Positions 36,677-59,240 of a stretch of DNA of 64,000 bases are shown here, one piece after another. The DNA is from Lingula anatina (Eukaryota > Brachiopoda > Lingulata > Lingulida > Lingulidae). How positions within the stretch are numbered: the stretch's first letter is position 1; every line of letters begins with the position of its first letter. Made by a program: the position numbers and the translations under genes. Under the pieces are notes generated by a model. It saw only the letters and a list, made by a program, of their open reading frames with translations, did no database searches and was not told where the DNA came from. The stretch covers positions 160,504 through 224,503 of the forward strand of contig NW_019775711.1 in the NCBI RefSeq assembly GCF_001039355.2, given 5' to 3'.

Positions 36677-37720
36677 GCGCGCGCGCACGACAAAGAGAGT
36701 TTAGGGAGCAAAGGGGGGAAGAAACCGATAGATGGCTACCACGGAAATAAGGATATCAAATATCTGATTTAACTGAGCAATACAAATACAATATAGAAAT
36801 GCTGTTATAAACAGTAATGAACTCTTGTCCCAATCCAGCAGTTTATGTGGGGCACAGACACAAACACACGGGTAACATCATAATTAAAAGACAAACAAAT
36901 TGTTGGCTAGAGTTACCTTTACCGCATTACCTCAATACTAATATTTGCTAAGCTACGGGAGTGTTAATGGAAGCCACGACCTGTATGAAGATTTTCTGGG
37001 TCAAATATAAAAATACGCGATTTATTCTGAACGAAAGAAGCCGATGAAAGACCCACAAATGGCGTGTGATAATAAACTGGGCATCCTATAGTCAAATAAG
37101 CACTATCGTGATTGGATGGTTTATTGTGTGACACGTTTTTTACGAGATACACTGACGAACCGGTGCTAGCAGTATATGATAACCAGTATGTGACTTCAAC
37201 GAGAAAAAAAGAGGTAAGGTTTGTGTCAACTGTGAATATTGTGATCAGTGCAATTCTGCAACTTAATGGTGGTCTCCTTCACACACTGATTGTTGGTAAC
37301 TAAACTGTGAATAAATGTCATTAGTTCTGGCGAAGGGTATTGCTTTTTCTCAAATATGTGTTGTTCATGTTTGGCCAGGTATCCAATGAACCTAAATACC
37401 ATCAAAGAATGATTCATACATAAGAGATAGATAGTAAAGGTGTGAGAAAATAGGCAGGCACTCTCCAATTTTGAAACTATTTCGAAGCTTCAACCAAATA
37501 TAGAGCAAATTTTGTTTCAAGTGATTCAATCATATATTTATCGCTACAGACTATCAAGCAAATTGATATGAAAGCCGTTACCATTCTACAGGCTTGCTAG
37601 TGTACGCTCGTCGGTCCTGCAGGTATGTTCTCTGAGGCAAATGAATTATATGCTTTTCTGCTAAACGAAAAAGAGCGGGTATTTACAGAATCTGCACATA
37701 AATTGCAAAGTTGGTTTTCA
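36313..37720 (+). promoter_or_regulatory. 5' module of EGF unit C
   Basis: Array module with GCATCCAGAATAAGCAATGC, CGTCATACGGGTTTCCATTA, a 46-base poly(A) run (36478-36525), (CA)n at 36631-36674, and the conserved donor GAGAAAAAAAGAG|GTAAGG near 37212. The acceptor of the signal exon is at 38100. Confidence 0.5.
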
Positions 37721-38100
37721 ACAATATTCGGGTATTTTTTATAATATTCGGGTTTATTTTTAAATAAAATTCCATAAACAAAGTATTCTTCGTGTGAAAT
37801 TTTACAGCAATCAAAATGTTTTTTGATCGAGAAGCCCCGCGATCCCATGGCAGCTTCAGTTTCATCCTTCCTTTCATCATTCCACGAATTACTCCATCCT
37901 TTATAAGCTTCCATGCTAAGGAAGATGTTATCATAGCCAAAACTCAAAGCCGCCACCATGTTAAATATATATTGCATTGTTTGCTTCGTAAGCTGCGATG
38001 TTTTCAAGAAAACAAACCCAATTAAGTTTAAATATTATCATACATTTATGATGATGTTGAAATTTTACCACTTTCATCTGAATATCTTATTTCATTCCAG
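37721..38100 (+). other. unit C upstream stretch, no exon seen
   Basis: Homologous to the upstream regions of units A and B (TTGCGTGCCTCGTAATCTGC-like and CTTATTTCATTCCAG landmarks). It leads into the signal-exon acceptor. Confidence 0.5.
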
Positions 38101-38219
38101 CACAGAAGTGCTATACAAGAGTGCTGTGTCTATATATAACACCAACCAATCAATGATGGGATTGTTGTTCTGCCCGAGTCTTGTCCTGGTCTTGTTTGCG
38201 TGTGTCAGTCAAACTCAGC

Positions 38220-38890
38220 CACCCTGAGCTTCAGAGATAACTTGCCACTAACCTCTTCACTATAGCCTATCTTCATCGTGTCAAGTTACCTCTGACGAAA
38301 ATAGTTTGACCTAGTTTATATAAGCCAATCGAATCCATGTTTCAAAATTTTTCACCAAAGTTTGGTGAAAACGCTGATTGGTTGACCGTCAATCGGCAAT
38401 CCTCGGCTGATTCCGCAAGCTCCATACTAACAACATAGTTATTGTCGAGTGCGGAGACATCCGAGTAGTTCCGAGTGCATAACCGTACACAAAGAAAGCA
38501 TGGCGTCTCCTACGAGTGAAGACGTAAAATAATGTGTTAAGTTATCTCTTGATTCTTTGCAAAATATGAGTAGGGACTATATCGGAATTGAAACCAGAGC
38601 AGTTGGAGGCCCTGCATCATTATCTACTGAGGGATGATGTATTTTGCGTGCTGCCCACAGGTTACGGCAAGTCCCTGATATTCAGCCTTATCTTTGATTT
38701 GATTTGAGCAAAGCGCGCTTTGACTCGTTCGCGTTCATTGGCTAGATCGTTCAATGAGTCAAATAATGCGGGCTTTAAATTTGATTGGCGGGCGGCGGGG
38801 GCTATCGAATGTGGTCAGAGGTAACTTGACACGATGAAGATAGGCTATAGTGAAGAGGTTAGTGGCAAGTTATCTCTGAAGCTCAGGGTG
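38220..38890. mobile_element. 671-bp DNA transposon with long TIRs and 8-bp target duplication
   Basis: Terminal inverted repeats of about 77 bp are identical at both ends, starting CACCCTGAGCTTCAGAG. AACTCAGC is duplicated at 38212-38219 and 38891-38898. The 8-bp target fits hAT or P superfamilies. No transposase is present, so it is non-autonomous. Identical TIRs suggest a young insertion. It carries a helicase fragment. Confidence 0.95.
38500..38707 (+). pseudogene. RecQ-type helicase N-terminal fragment inside the transposon
   Basis: 38500 starts MASPTSEDVK then a stop. 38588-38704, in another frame, reads LKPEQLEALHHYLL, DDVFCVLPTGYGKSLIF, then TGA. That is the Q-motif-like region plus Walker A (TGYGKS) of superfamily 2 RecQ-like helicases. 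Only about 40 codons remain, so it cannot be active. It is either a captured host fragment or a relic of an autonomous element that encodes a helicase. Confidence 0.8.
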
Positions 38891-39102
38891 AACTCAGCTG
38901 AGTCAAGCTGGTAAGTGTGAAGAGACCAGCTCGACATCCATGTACATGTACAATAGCATGTTTTCAATTCTAAGATACGGTATCAATTTTCGTTTCAGCT
39001 TTTTGTTCTCAGCATTTCTTGGTTGCAATAATTATATGCCTGGTTTTTGTGGATCTTTTCAATTCTAAATCATTCCCACCTTTCTGCGGAGAATGCAATC
39101 CA

Positions 39103-39320
39103 AGCTGCGGCTTATGCACCTTTCGTAGTTAACATTCACAATAACCAGCACTACCGTATGACCAGGTCTTTTCCTTACCTCGGTCTCAATTTGCTTAGTG
39201 CTAAGCGAGGGGACTCCAGGTACTATTATAATGGTCTTTGGTATGACAAGGCTATGCACGGGGATCAAACTCATGACCATTTGCAACTAGAGCACTCTCT
39301 GTAGGTGGTCTTTTAAATCA
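39103..39320 (-). repeat. SINE-like repeat in gene C intron 1
   Basis: Orthologous in position to 24497-24715 in gene B; same B-box-like core on the minus strand. Confidence 0.6.
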
Positions 39321-39772
39321 TGTAGACATGGTGTACAAGCCGTGCCGTAACATTGTTAACAGGATAAAATGTGCATGACATATCTATTAAAATTGTTTGA
39401 ATTTCTAAAGTTTAAAGTACATGTGTGAAATGATAAAGCATGCCTAACATTTAAATTGGCTTGCAACATCTAGTTTCAGACGGATGCGACCGTAACAGTT
39501 GCTATAATAATGGGCATTGCGTAGATAATGCCGACGAACCGCTTGGCTTCAAGTGCTTTTGTCAACGTGGCTATTTCGGAAAGAGATGCGAATTAAGTAA
39601 GCAACGTCTTTGTGACCCTGTTGTCCTCTGTAGATAACAGGAAATAGTTATACACAATCAAATGATAGAAAGCATCTTTACTTTTGCAACAACTGATACC
39701 AGCAGATATGCTTCATGTTAATACTATTTTTCCATGAACAATGTATCTACATTGTTTCTACATGTAAGTTTT

Positions 39773-39811
<39 letters not shown>

Positions 39812-39812
39812 T
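39773..39812. repeat. (ATTT)n microsatellite
   Basis: Tetranucleotide run in gene C intron 2, at the position equivalent to 25145-25197 in gene B. Confidence 0.9.
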
Positions 39813-41754
39813 AGTTTTTTTCTGCAAAGTGAAGAGTATGTCATTTTCGTTTGATGACGTGGGCTGATCCAGTGTTCACAACATCATCAACATCTTATTC
39901 TAAAGAGAAATAAAAAGACTGAGCAAAAGGACGCAAAACGGTGTCAGGTGGAAATTCTGTACAAAATGAATTCCATAGACGTTAGTTGGCCTGCCTTAGT
40001 AAATCCTCAGATTATAAAAATTAAAATATCTCGACTGTAAGAGCACGCTGAGCTTTTTATAAGCCTTGCAATATCCTCATTTCAGCTTCGTGCGACGACT
40101 GCTGGAATGGCGGAACATGTGTATTTAATACTAACAAGTCGCAACATTTGTGCATTTGTCGCGAAGGTTATTACGGAACAGCGTGCGAAATAGGTAAGCC
40201 GAACCCTTAAAATCGATATACATTGTGCATCTCAGTATTGAAAGATAGAAGCTGATAGATCTTAGTTGTAAAGCATGCAGCAAAAATATTTACAAAGCAA
40301 CATCGTATTTCAGACGGATGCGACCGTGACAGTTGCTATCAAAATGGGCATTGCGTAGATTATGCCGACGAACCGCTTGGCTTCAAGTGCTATTGTCACC
40401 CTGGCTATTTCGGAAAGAGATGCGAATTAAGTAAGCAACTTCTTTGTGGCAGTTACTATGGTCCTTTGTAGATAACAAGAAATAGTTATACACAGCCAAA
40501 TGTTAGAAAGCATGTTTACTATTGCAACAATACCAGCAGATATGCTTCATTTAATACAATTTATCCATGAGCAATGTGTCTTCTTCTACATGTAGGTGAT
40601 TTATTTTATTATTTTTTTATTTTTAGTTTTTTTTTCTGCAAAATGAAGAGTGTGTCATTTTCGTTTGATGACGTGGGCTGATCCAGTGTTCACAACATCA
40701 TCAACATCTTATTCTGAAGAGAAATAAAAAGACTGAGTAAAAGGACACAAAACGGTGTCAGGTGGAAATTCTGTACAAAATGGATTCCATAGACGTTAGT
40801 TTGCCCTGCCTTAGTAAATCCTCAAATTATAAAAATTAAAATATCTCAACTGTAAGAGCACGCTAAGCTTTTTATAAGCCTTGCAATATCTTCATTTCAG
40901 CTTCGTGCAACGAATGCTGGAATGGCGGAGCATGTGTATTTGATACTACCAAGTCGCAACATTTGTGCATTTGTCGCAAGGGTTATTACGGAACAGCGTG
41001 CGAATTAGGTAAGCCATACTTTCTAATACTGCATACATTGCGTATTCCAGTATTGAAACATGACAGCTGATAGATCAAAGTTGTAAAGCATGCAACAAAA
41101 AGTTTTACAAAGCAAAGTTAGCAGTTGGGATGGATTTAACTGCACCGGTACGTCTTAGGTGGCATTCAGAAAAGTCTACAAACTAGTCCGTGGGTCATAT
41201 ATGGCCAACCCAACTGAATACTTCACCCTAATATATTTAGTGTCTATCAGTAGATTAGACGGCCCTACCCCAAATTGCACCGGTGCAGTGTGAGCAAAAC
41301 AGACATGAGCGAGTTGAAGAGTTAATGCAAACATAATGGATTTCTAGTTGTAATGTATAATCTCTGTGACAAGAATATTTTTTTAATTTGCAATTCTGTT
41401 TAGAAATAATAACTTGAGCAATTCGACTTTGGGCAATGTCTATACCTGTGGAATATAATCAATAATTTGGGTAAAAAAAACTGTTAATATTACATCAAGA
41501 TATGTGCATAATATAAGTCTATATATAAGTCTGTTCATATAAGTTTGTTTATTCTGCGTTGCTCAATATTTGATATGGGAATATGTAAATTTTTTTTTAA
41601 TATTTCAAAAATTACGAGGAGCTCTAAAATGTTATTATGTCTGTTATAAGTACCGGGGTATTATCAATTTCATCTTATCATTTGTATTAAAAACTAAAAC
41701 TCCGAATAAATTTGCAAAAATCTTTATCAGTTTGGTAGCTGGATCATAATTAAA

Positions 41755-42190
41755 ATTTATCAAGCACAAGCCGCAAATAAAATTCATAATGTTAGTTGAC
41801 CATTGTGGGACTGTGTGAGATCAACTGCAATGACTTTAATTCTTTTTATATTGGTAAGACAGGTAGACAGTTTAAGACCAGGGTTAGTGAACATAGGAAA
41901 TCAGTGAATGTAGACAATACCAGCTGTACCATTTCTAAACATGTACAATGTAACAGACACAGGGCAGACTGGACTTCAACCAAGATTCTTGAATCCAAGT
42001 CTTCTGATAGCCTACATAAGATACTAGAGAATATCAACATCAGTCGAACCAGTCATCCATGAATAAGGTTGGGAGGTCGATCTACCTGACATTACGTTAA
42101 TTATTGGTCACTGAGTAAAAGCCTACGTCCAGGTTCGTCGAAAGATAACAGTGTGAACGTTTTCTCGGCTTGTGTTTGATGATTTTCATT
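41755..42190 (+). mobile_element. Penelope-like GIY-YIG endonuclease remnant
   Basis: 41796-42062 encodes a GIY-YIG-like piece (CEINCNDFNSFYIGKTGRQ, TRVSEHRKSV), open for 88 codons. It is a relative of 26540-26960 in the same intron of gene B, so inserted before the B/C duplication. A degraded version of the hammerhead-like segment follows near 42113-42150. It is not the same subfamily as the element at 13880-15720. Confidence 0.8.
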
Positions 42191-42299
42191 TATGACTTAC
42201 TAAATTTGTTTTTATATTACTGAATGCACAATGTGCTCTAAAAAACGGGTCAAGGTGTCCATTGAATATGTTTCTTTTCTTTCAGAATCGACGAAATAA

Positions 42300-43259
42300 A
42301 CACCGGGGAAACGAAAAAAATGCAAGACAGAATACAGAGTTATTTGATTAATTTAATAACCATTTGGACATTCATTATATATGGATTAAGTATATCAATT
42401 GGAAATAAACTAATTTGGGCATTATGTTTGGTTCTTTTTACTGCTCCACAATTTGCTGATCCACATTTGTTTTGATATTTATGATTCGTAACATACAGTA
42501 GAAATAATAATTATGTTTCCGTTGTACGACGTTTTAAAAGCGTCAGAATGTTTTAATCCCTATCCTGTGAATAGAAGGGGGCGGACAAACAATGGAAAGC
42601 CGTCTAATCCCTTCAAAATTCGAACGCAAAAACACAATAGTTTAGGCGTAATAACACACAATACCTTAGGCGAGTGAACCCCATGACGCCTGTTTCTGTG
42701 GTCCAGCGCGAGCGCGACAATCCGCTGTGACTAGGTGTAATTAACAGCAGGATACATCAGCCAGAAGGTGCCCATTGTTTGTTGCGGCGATAGGATTATA
42801 GCTTTAAGATGCTAGAACCCATGCTAACGCGTGCCACTCCCGTGGCCACCTATCCTTATGTTCACTAGCTTGGCACGCGCAGCTGATCATGTTTTAAGTG
42901 TTGCAAGATAACTGCTAGTTTAATTTAGTATCAGTTATTTAATTCAATATGAAGTGTTCTGTGGTCAAAAATTGAATTTGATAAACATGCATCAGCATCG
43001 TACATCAGCATGATCAACAAATCACCCCGTCTCAAAAAGTTTAAAGATGCTCCGTACACAAATTTTCATCATCGCGACCTGTGTAAAAATAGATTACTGT
43101 TTAGAAATAACAAAGAAAGAAACATTATTAAAACAATTTATTCACATTACAAGCTGACGTGTTGCCTCAATTACTACATTAAGTTACATTTTATATAAAA
43201 TAATAGAGCGAATCCGTAAAAGGATAATAATAGAAAATCTTAATAAATAAATAAATAAA
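42300..43259. other. no gene recognised
   Basis: Downstream of the EGF array. A 62-codon ORF at 43010-43198 has no recognisable domain. The sequence ends in (AAAT)n against the N gap. Confidence 0.5.
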
Positions 43260-44257
43260 NNNNNNNNNNNNNNNNNNNNNNNNNNNNNNNNNNNNNNNNN
43301 NNNNNNNNNNNNNNNNNNNNNNNNNNNNNNNNNNNNNNNNNNNNNNNNNNNNNNNNNNNNNNNNNNNNNNNNNNNNNNNNNNNNNNNNNNNNNNNNNNNN
43401 NNNNNNNNNNNNNNNNNNNNNNNNNNNNNNNNNNNNNNNNNNNNNNNNNNNNNNNNNNNNNNNNNNNNNNNNNNNNNNNNNNNNNNNNNNNNNNNNNNNN
43501 NNNNNNNNNNNNNNNNNNNNNNNNNNNNNNNNNNNNNNNNNNNNNNNNNNNNNNNNNNNNNNNNNNNNNNNNNNNNNNNNNNNNNNNNNNNNNNNNNNNN
43601 NNNNNNNNNNNNNNNNNNNNNNNNNNNNNNNNNNNNNNNNNNNNNNNNNNNNNNNNNNNNNNNNNNNNNNNNNNNNNNNNNNNNNNNNNNNNNNNNNNNN
43701 NNNNNNNNNNNNNNNNNNNNNNNNNNNNNNNNNNNNNNNNNNNNNNNNNNNNNNNNNNNNNNNNNNNNNNNNNNNNNNNNNNNNNNNNNNNNNNNNNNNN
43801 NNNNNNNNNNNNNNNNNNNNNNNNNNNNNNNNNNNNNNNNNNNNNNNNNNNNNNNNNNNNNNNNNNNNNNNNNNNNNNNNNNNNNNNNNNNNNNNNNNNN
43901 NNNNNNNNNNNNNNNNNNNNNNNNNNNNNNNNNNNNNNNNNNNNNNNNNNNNNNNNNNNNNNNNNNNNNNNNNNNNNNNNNNNNNNNNNNNNNNNNNNNN
44001 NNNNNNNNNNNNNNNNNNNNNNNNNNNNNNNNNNNNNNNNNNNNNNNNNNNNNNNNNNNNNNNNNNNNNNNNNNNNNNNNNNNNNNNNNNNNNNNNNNNN
44101 NNNNNNNNNNNNNNNNNNNNNNNNNNNNNNNNNNNNNNNNNNNNNNNNNNNNNNNNNNNNNNNNNNNNNNNNNNNNNNNNNNNNNNNNNNNNNNNNNNNN
44201 NNNNNNNNNNNNNNNNNNNNNNNNNNNNNNNNNNNNNNNNNNNNNNNNNNNNNNNNN
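43260..44257. other. assembly gap (N run)
   Basis: 998 consecutive N, a scaffold gap whose true length is unknown. It may contain the remaining TPT1 exons. Confidence 1.
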
Positions 44258-44694
44258 ACCTGGGCAGTGATGTGACCAATGGTCTTTTATGATAGGTCAA
44301 TTCTTCATACTTCAATGGGGGGAAAAAAGACAAATTTTCTACATAAACAGTTTATGGTTACCATCAACATTCTAACTTAATTTTTGAAACGTATCTATAT
44401 TCGAAAAACTTACAGCTGTTTAAGATTACGTGGCAATAGAAACCATCTTATACTGATTCTAAATGAAGTGAAGCTGCATAAAACACTCCTCACTAGACTG
44501 AATCACTGCCGGGCGTGGGAGGCACCCATGGAAACATATTGCCATGAAAAAATTAAAGTACAAGACCGACTGACAAAATATATTACGAGATACAAAAAAA
44601 AGATCGTATTCACGAGATAACGAAAGAAAGATCATATTCCCTTGGTACTATAATACTAATATCTAGTAAATTTTAGAAACAGAATTTGAATTAC
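44258..44694. other. TPT1 intron, no exon recognised
   Basis: Right of the gap. An 18-codon open stretch on the minus strand (44333-44258, KYEELTYHKRPL) ends at a possible donor beside the gap but matches nothing I recognise, and no TPT1 exon 3 is visible. Confidence 0.4.
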
Positions 44695-44880
44695 CTTGGC
44701 TTCAACCTGGTAGACACATCCTAGGTCTTTCATGGGTAGGGCATCGGTTAAGAGTTCATCACCTGAATTAAAACACAATATCTTATCAATCAAGAATCAT
44801 TATCAGCTTTGTTTTGCTTCAGTATCGAGGAAAAATATTTCTGTTTCTTTACCTGAGATGACGTCCCTAAAAAGCTTCAT
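44695..44880 (-). CDS. TPT1: translationally controlled tumour protein (TCTP), first two coding exons
   Basis: TCTP is a small, abundant cytosolic calcium- and tubulin-binding protein linked to growth and survival. Exon 1 is 44880-44853 (MKLFRDVIS plus one base) and exon 2 is 44762-44695 (GDELLTDALPMKDLGCVYQV, EAK); the phase 1 junction is consistent with GT-AG borders. These are the characteristic first 32 residues of the family (compare the conserved D.I.GDE...D..P). The remaining roughly 140 residues are not found before the N gap. It is divergently arranged with the carrier gene; the start codons are about 1.46 kb apart. Confidence 0.93.
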
Positions 44881-45811
44881 TTTGGATCAGATGTGAGTGG
44901 ATTCTTTCTCACAAATATTTACGTGTTCGACTCTGTTCTAGCCGAACCGGAAAAAGGAAAGTATGGAGGTTACACAAAACTGAGAATCGTTTCGTTGTCA
45001 AGTAGAGGTTTATTCAAACAAGCACTCAAAATTATATTTCATAAATTATTCAAGGACTTATCGTTGCATTGTAATTTTCTATGCATCAATCTGAGGAATC
45101 AATATATTCTATTTTTTTATTATTCCAGTAAACGTTTTGTTCTTCATTTTGATAAATACCAAGCAATCGAAACTTCCGGTTTAAGAGCAGGCGAACTCGG
45201 TGAGGCAAACTGAAGTACGGACGCCTGGCAGCTCTCGGGGAATTCGTGCGCATTTTCGAGGTCACACAAATCGATTTAAGTAATTATTTCCCAATGTGGT
45301 TAGCGAAGATAATAAGGTAAGATATTATACCATTTTAAGATTAATATTCGCCTATTTTCATTGACAAATTTGGATTGCCGCGTTGCTATTATATGACCCA
45401 ATTTTAGGTTTGACATGTGCATATATGATATCTTTGCTGTACACGAGTAAATCACATGTGCCGTGAGAAGTTTCATAACTAGAAAAATAAAACAATTATG
45501 AAAATACAGTATTATATTTGGTCAACTCATTGAATATTTAGCCCTGTAAGCTTGAGATTGATTATTTTATGTATTAAATCCCTTTGCTAATCCGATTTTT
45601 ATTCAAATAATTTTCTCTTTTAGAATTTTATTTATTGGTGAGATCTAGTGAATTTTAATATAATATTAGTAATCGGATTATTAACAATAAATTGACATAA
45701 ACCAATCAATAAATAAAATTCTTAAATCAACTATTAATAAAGAAAATTATTTGAGTATAATTTAAAATGTATTAATTATGGAGGTTGTTTTATATTAAAA
45801 ATGCAGTGTTC

Positions 45812-45861
<50 letters not shown>

Positions 45862-46292
45862 ATGATTATGATGATGATGAGCATAATTGAACATGTGAAC
45901 CCTGCCACAATCATAGTGCCACCAACTTAAAACTGGTCAAATTCATCAAATATGTGAGCAGTTGAAAATCCAAGTAGAACTAATATGACTGAAGATTTGC
46001 CAAATGTGATGATGATTTTTATCTTTTTTAAATGAAAGATTATTAAAAAGTGTCAATTTTAGGTAAAAGGAGGTTTTTCATGATCTTTCGCGTCAAGATG
46101 GGTCATGCTTCATTGGTTAAAAAAGAAAGCAAAAGTGATTTTCTTTATGGAATTTCAAGAATTTTAATTCATTTGTGATAGGCCCCATGGCAGCTCCTGT
46201 ACACCTGACCTGCCTAGCATTTGAACCCACGCTGAATAAAATGAGAGTTTGATCCTTCACCAGTATTTATCAGTTTTGATGATTTATTTCAG
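44881..46292. promoter_or_regulatory. shared upstream region of TPT1 and the carrier gene
   Basis: Head-to-head intergenic region. A likely non-coding 5' exon of the carrier ends at 45316 (AAGATAATAAG|GTAAGA) and splices to the acceptor at 46292 (TTATTTCAG). GC is locally higher at 45170-45260, a plausible start region. (ATT)n lies at 45817-45857. Bidirectional promoter activity is inferred only from geometry. Confidence 0.5.
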
Positions 46293-46340
46293 GTTTGAAT
46301 AATTTAAAGACAATACAAGTAAAAACAAGGGCAGAGTGTT

Positions 46341-58252
<11,912 letters not shown>

Positions 58253-58599
58253 CCACAAAGAAAGCATTTTCTCATCCATATATCATGAGCACTGACAGAC
58301 CACCGTGAAAAACCAAGAATTATAACGTTATTATATAATTTATCACAAGTTCACCACCATCGGGTCATCAACAGGTGCTTGGCTCTTGTTATGCAGGAAT
58401 TACATTTGGATCTGAATCTCTTCAGATATCAGATATCAGCATTTTGCTTTCATTCCCCATTGAGGAGTAGCCGAAGGTGCAGCTTCATTGAAGAAAGCCT
58501 ATGGAGAGTTTGTGAAGGATGACAATATGTTTGGGATGTTGTCTGTCAAAATTTGTGTCTTTACACATGGAAGTCCCTTGGGGACAGTCCCTGTTCCAT
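58253..58599 (+). other. carrier 3'UTR region
   Basis: Follows the TGA of the carrier gene. I could not place a convincing polyadenylation signal in this stretch. Confidence 0.4.
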
Positions 58600-58990
58600 T
58601 TGTGTCTAAGACTGGGTTATCATGCCTAGATCAATCTAACAGGATCGATCCATCTCCAAGGGGTTTCTCGCCAAATTGCTGTTAGCTTCAGTGGCTTAGA
58701 TGTCTGGCACGCCTATTGAAGCCACTGAACGATAGCATCAGTGGTCATATGAGATGTCTAAGGGTGCATTCCAAGAGATTTAGATAGATCCAGGGATTAA
58801 GATTTAGATCTACCTAACTCCTTGGGGGTTCACGCTAAATTGCAGTCAGCCGAGGGCGCACCATAGTTAATTACCCCTTTACAGCTTTGAGTAGGCGGGA
58901 CAGACGCTTAAGCCGGCTAAGCTGACAGTAATCTAGTGAGACTCCCCGCAGGGATAGATCGATCTAAAATCTATGGAAATGGGGTGTAAG
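58600..58990. mobile_element. two adjacent MITE copies
   Basis: 58600-58745 resembles 47343-47603 (ATGCCTAGATCAATCTAACAGGATC.., CTCCAAGGGGTTTCT). 58755-58990 resembles 18243-18465 (TTCACGCTAAAT, CAGTAATCTAGTGAGACTCC). Confidence 0.7.
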
Positions 58991-59014
58991 AAGCTTTACT
59001 TGATAACAATTTAG

Positions 59015-59240
59015 TGAGTATCCCCTTGGAGATAGATCGATCCAAAGTTAATACAAAAGGCTCTGGGAATGGTCCCTAAATGCAGCCTTTAGTGAGAATC
59101 CCCTTGGAAATAGATTAATCCAAAGTTAATAGGATAGGCTCTGGGAATGGTCCCTAAATGCAGCCCTTAATGAGAATCCCCTTGGAGATAGATCGATCCA
59201 GAGTTAATACAATAGGCAATTGGAATGGTCCCTAAATGCA
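59015..59240. repeat. three-copy tandem repeat, about 78-bp unit
   Basis: Unit CCCCTTGGAGATAGATCGAT..CTGGGAATGGTCCCTAAATG repeated three times with small changes. It looks like a tandemly amplified end of the adjacent MITE family. Confidence 0.85.

Larger units (their letters stand above)
38153..42299 (+). pseudogene. gene C: four-EGF secreted protein gene with transposon-interrupted signal exon
   Basis: Signal exon 38153-38910 begins MMGLLFCPSLVLVLFACV but is split by a 671-bp element, giving a stop (TGA) at 38225. Removing the element and one target copy would restore the phase 1 border of the paralogues. Intact EGF exons follow: 39480-39596 (X), 40086-40193 (Y), 40314-40430 (X) and 40901-41008 (Y), all phase 1 with six Cys each. 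A 23-bp remnant of the type Z exon (TGGGATGGATTTAACTGC) lies at 41125-41147 and is out of frame. The tail exon is 42286-42299 (ESTK, TAA). Without the insertion it would encode about 182 aa. The EGF exons are clean, so the loss looks recent or polymorphic. Use of another start is possible but unsupported. Confidence 0.8.

Noticed and set aside
43191-44333. 380-codon minus-strand ORF
   Set aside because: It is open only because it crosses the N gap; no real sequence supports it.
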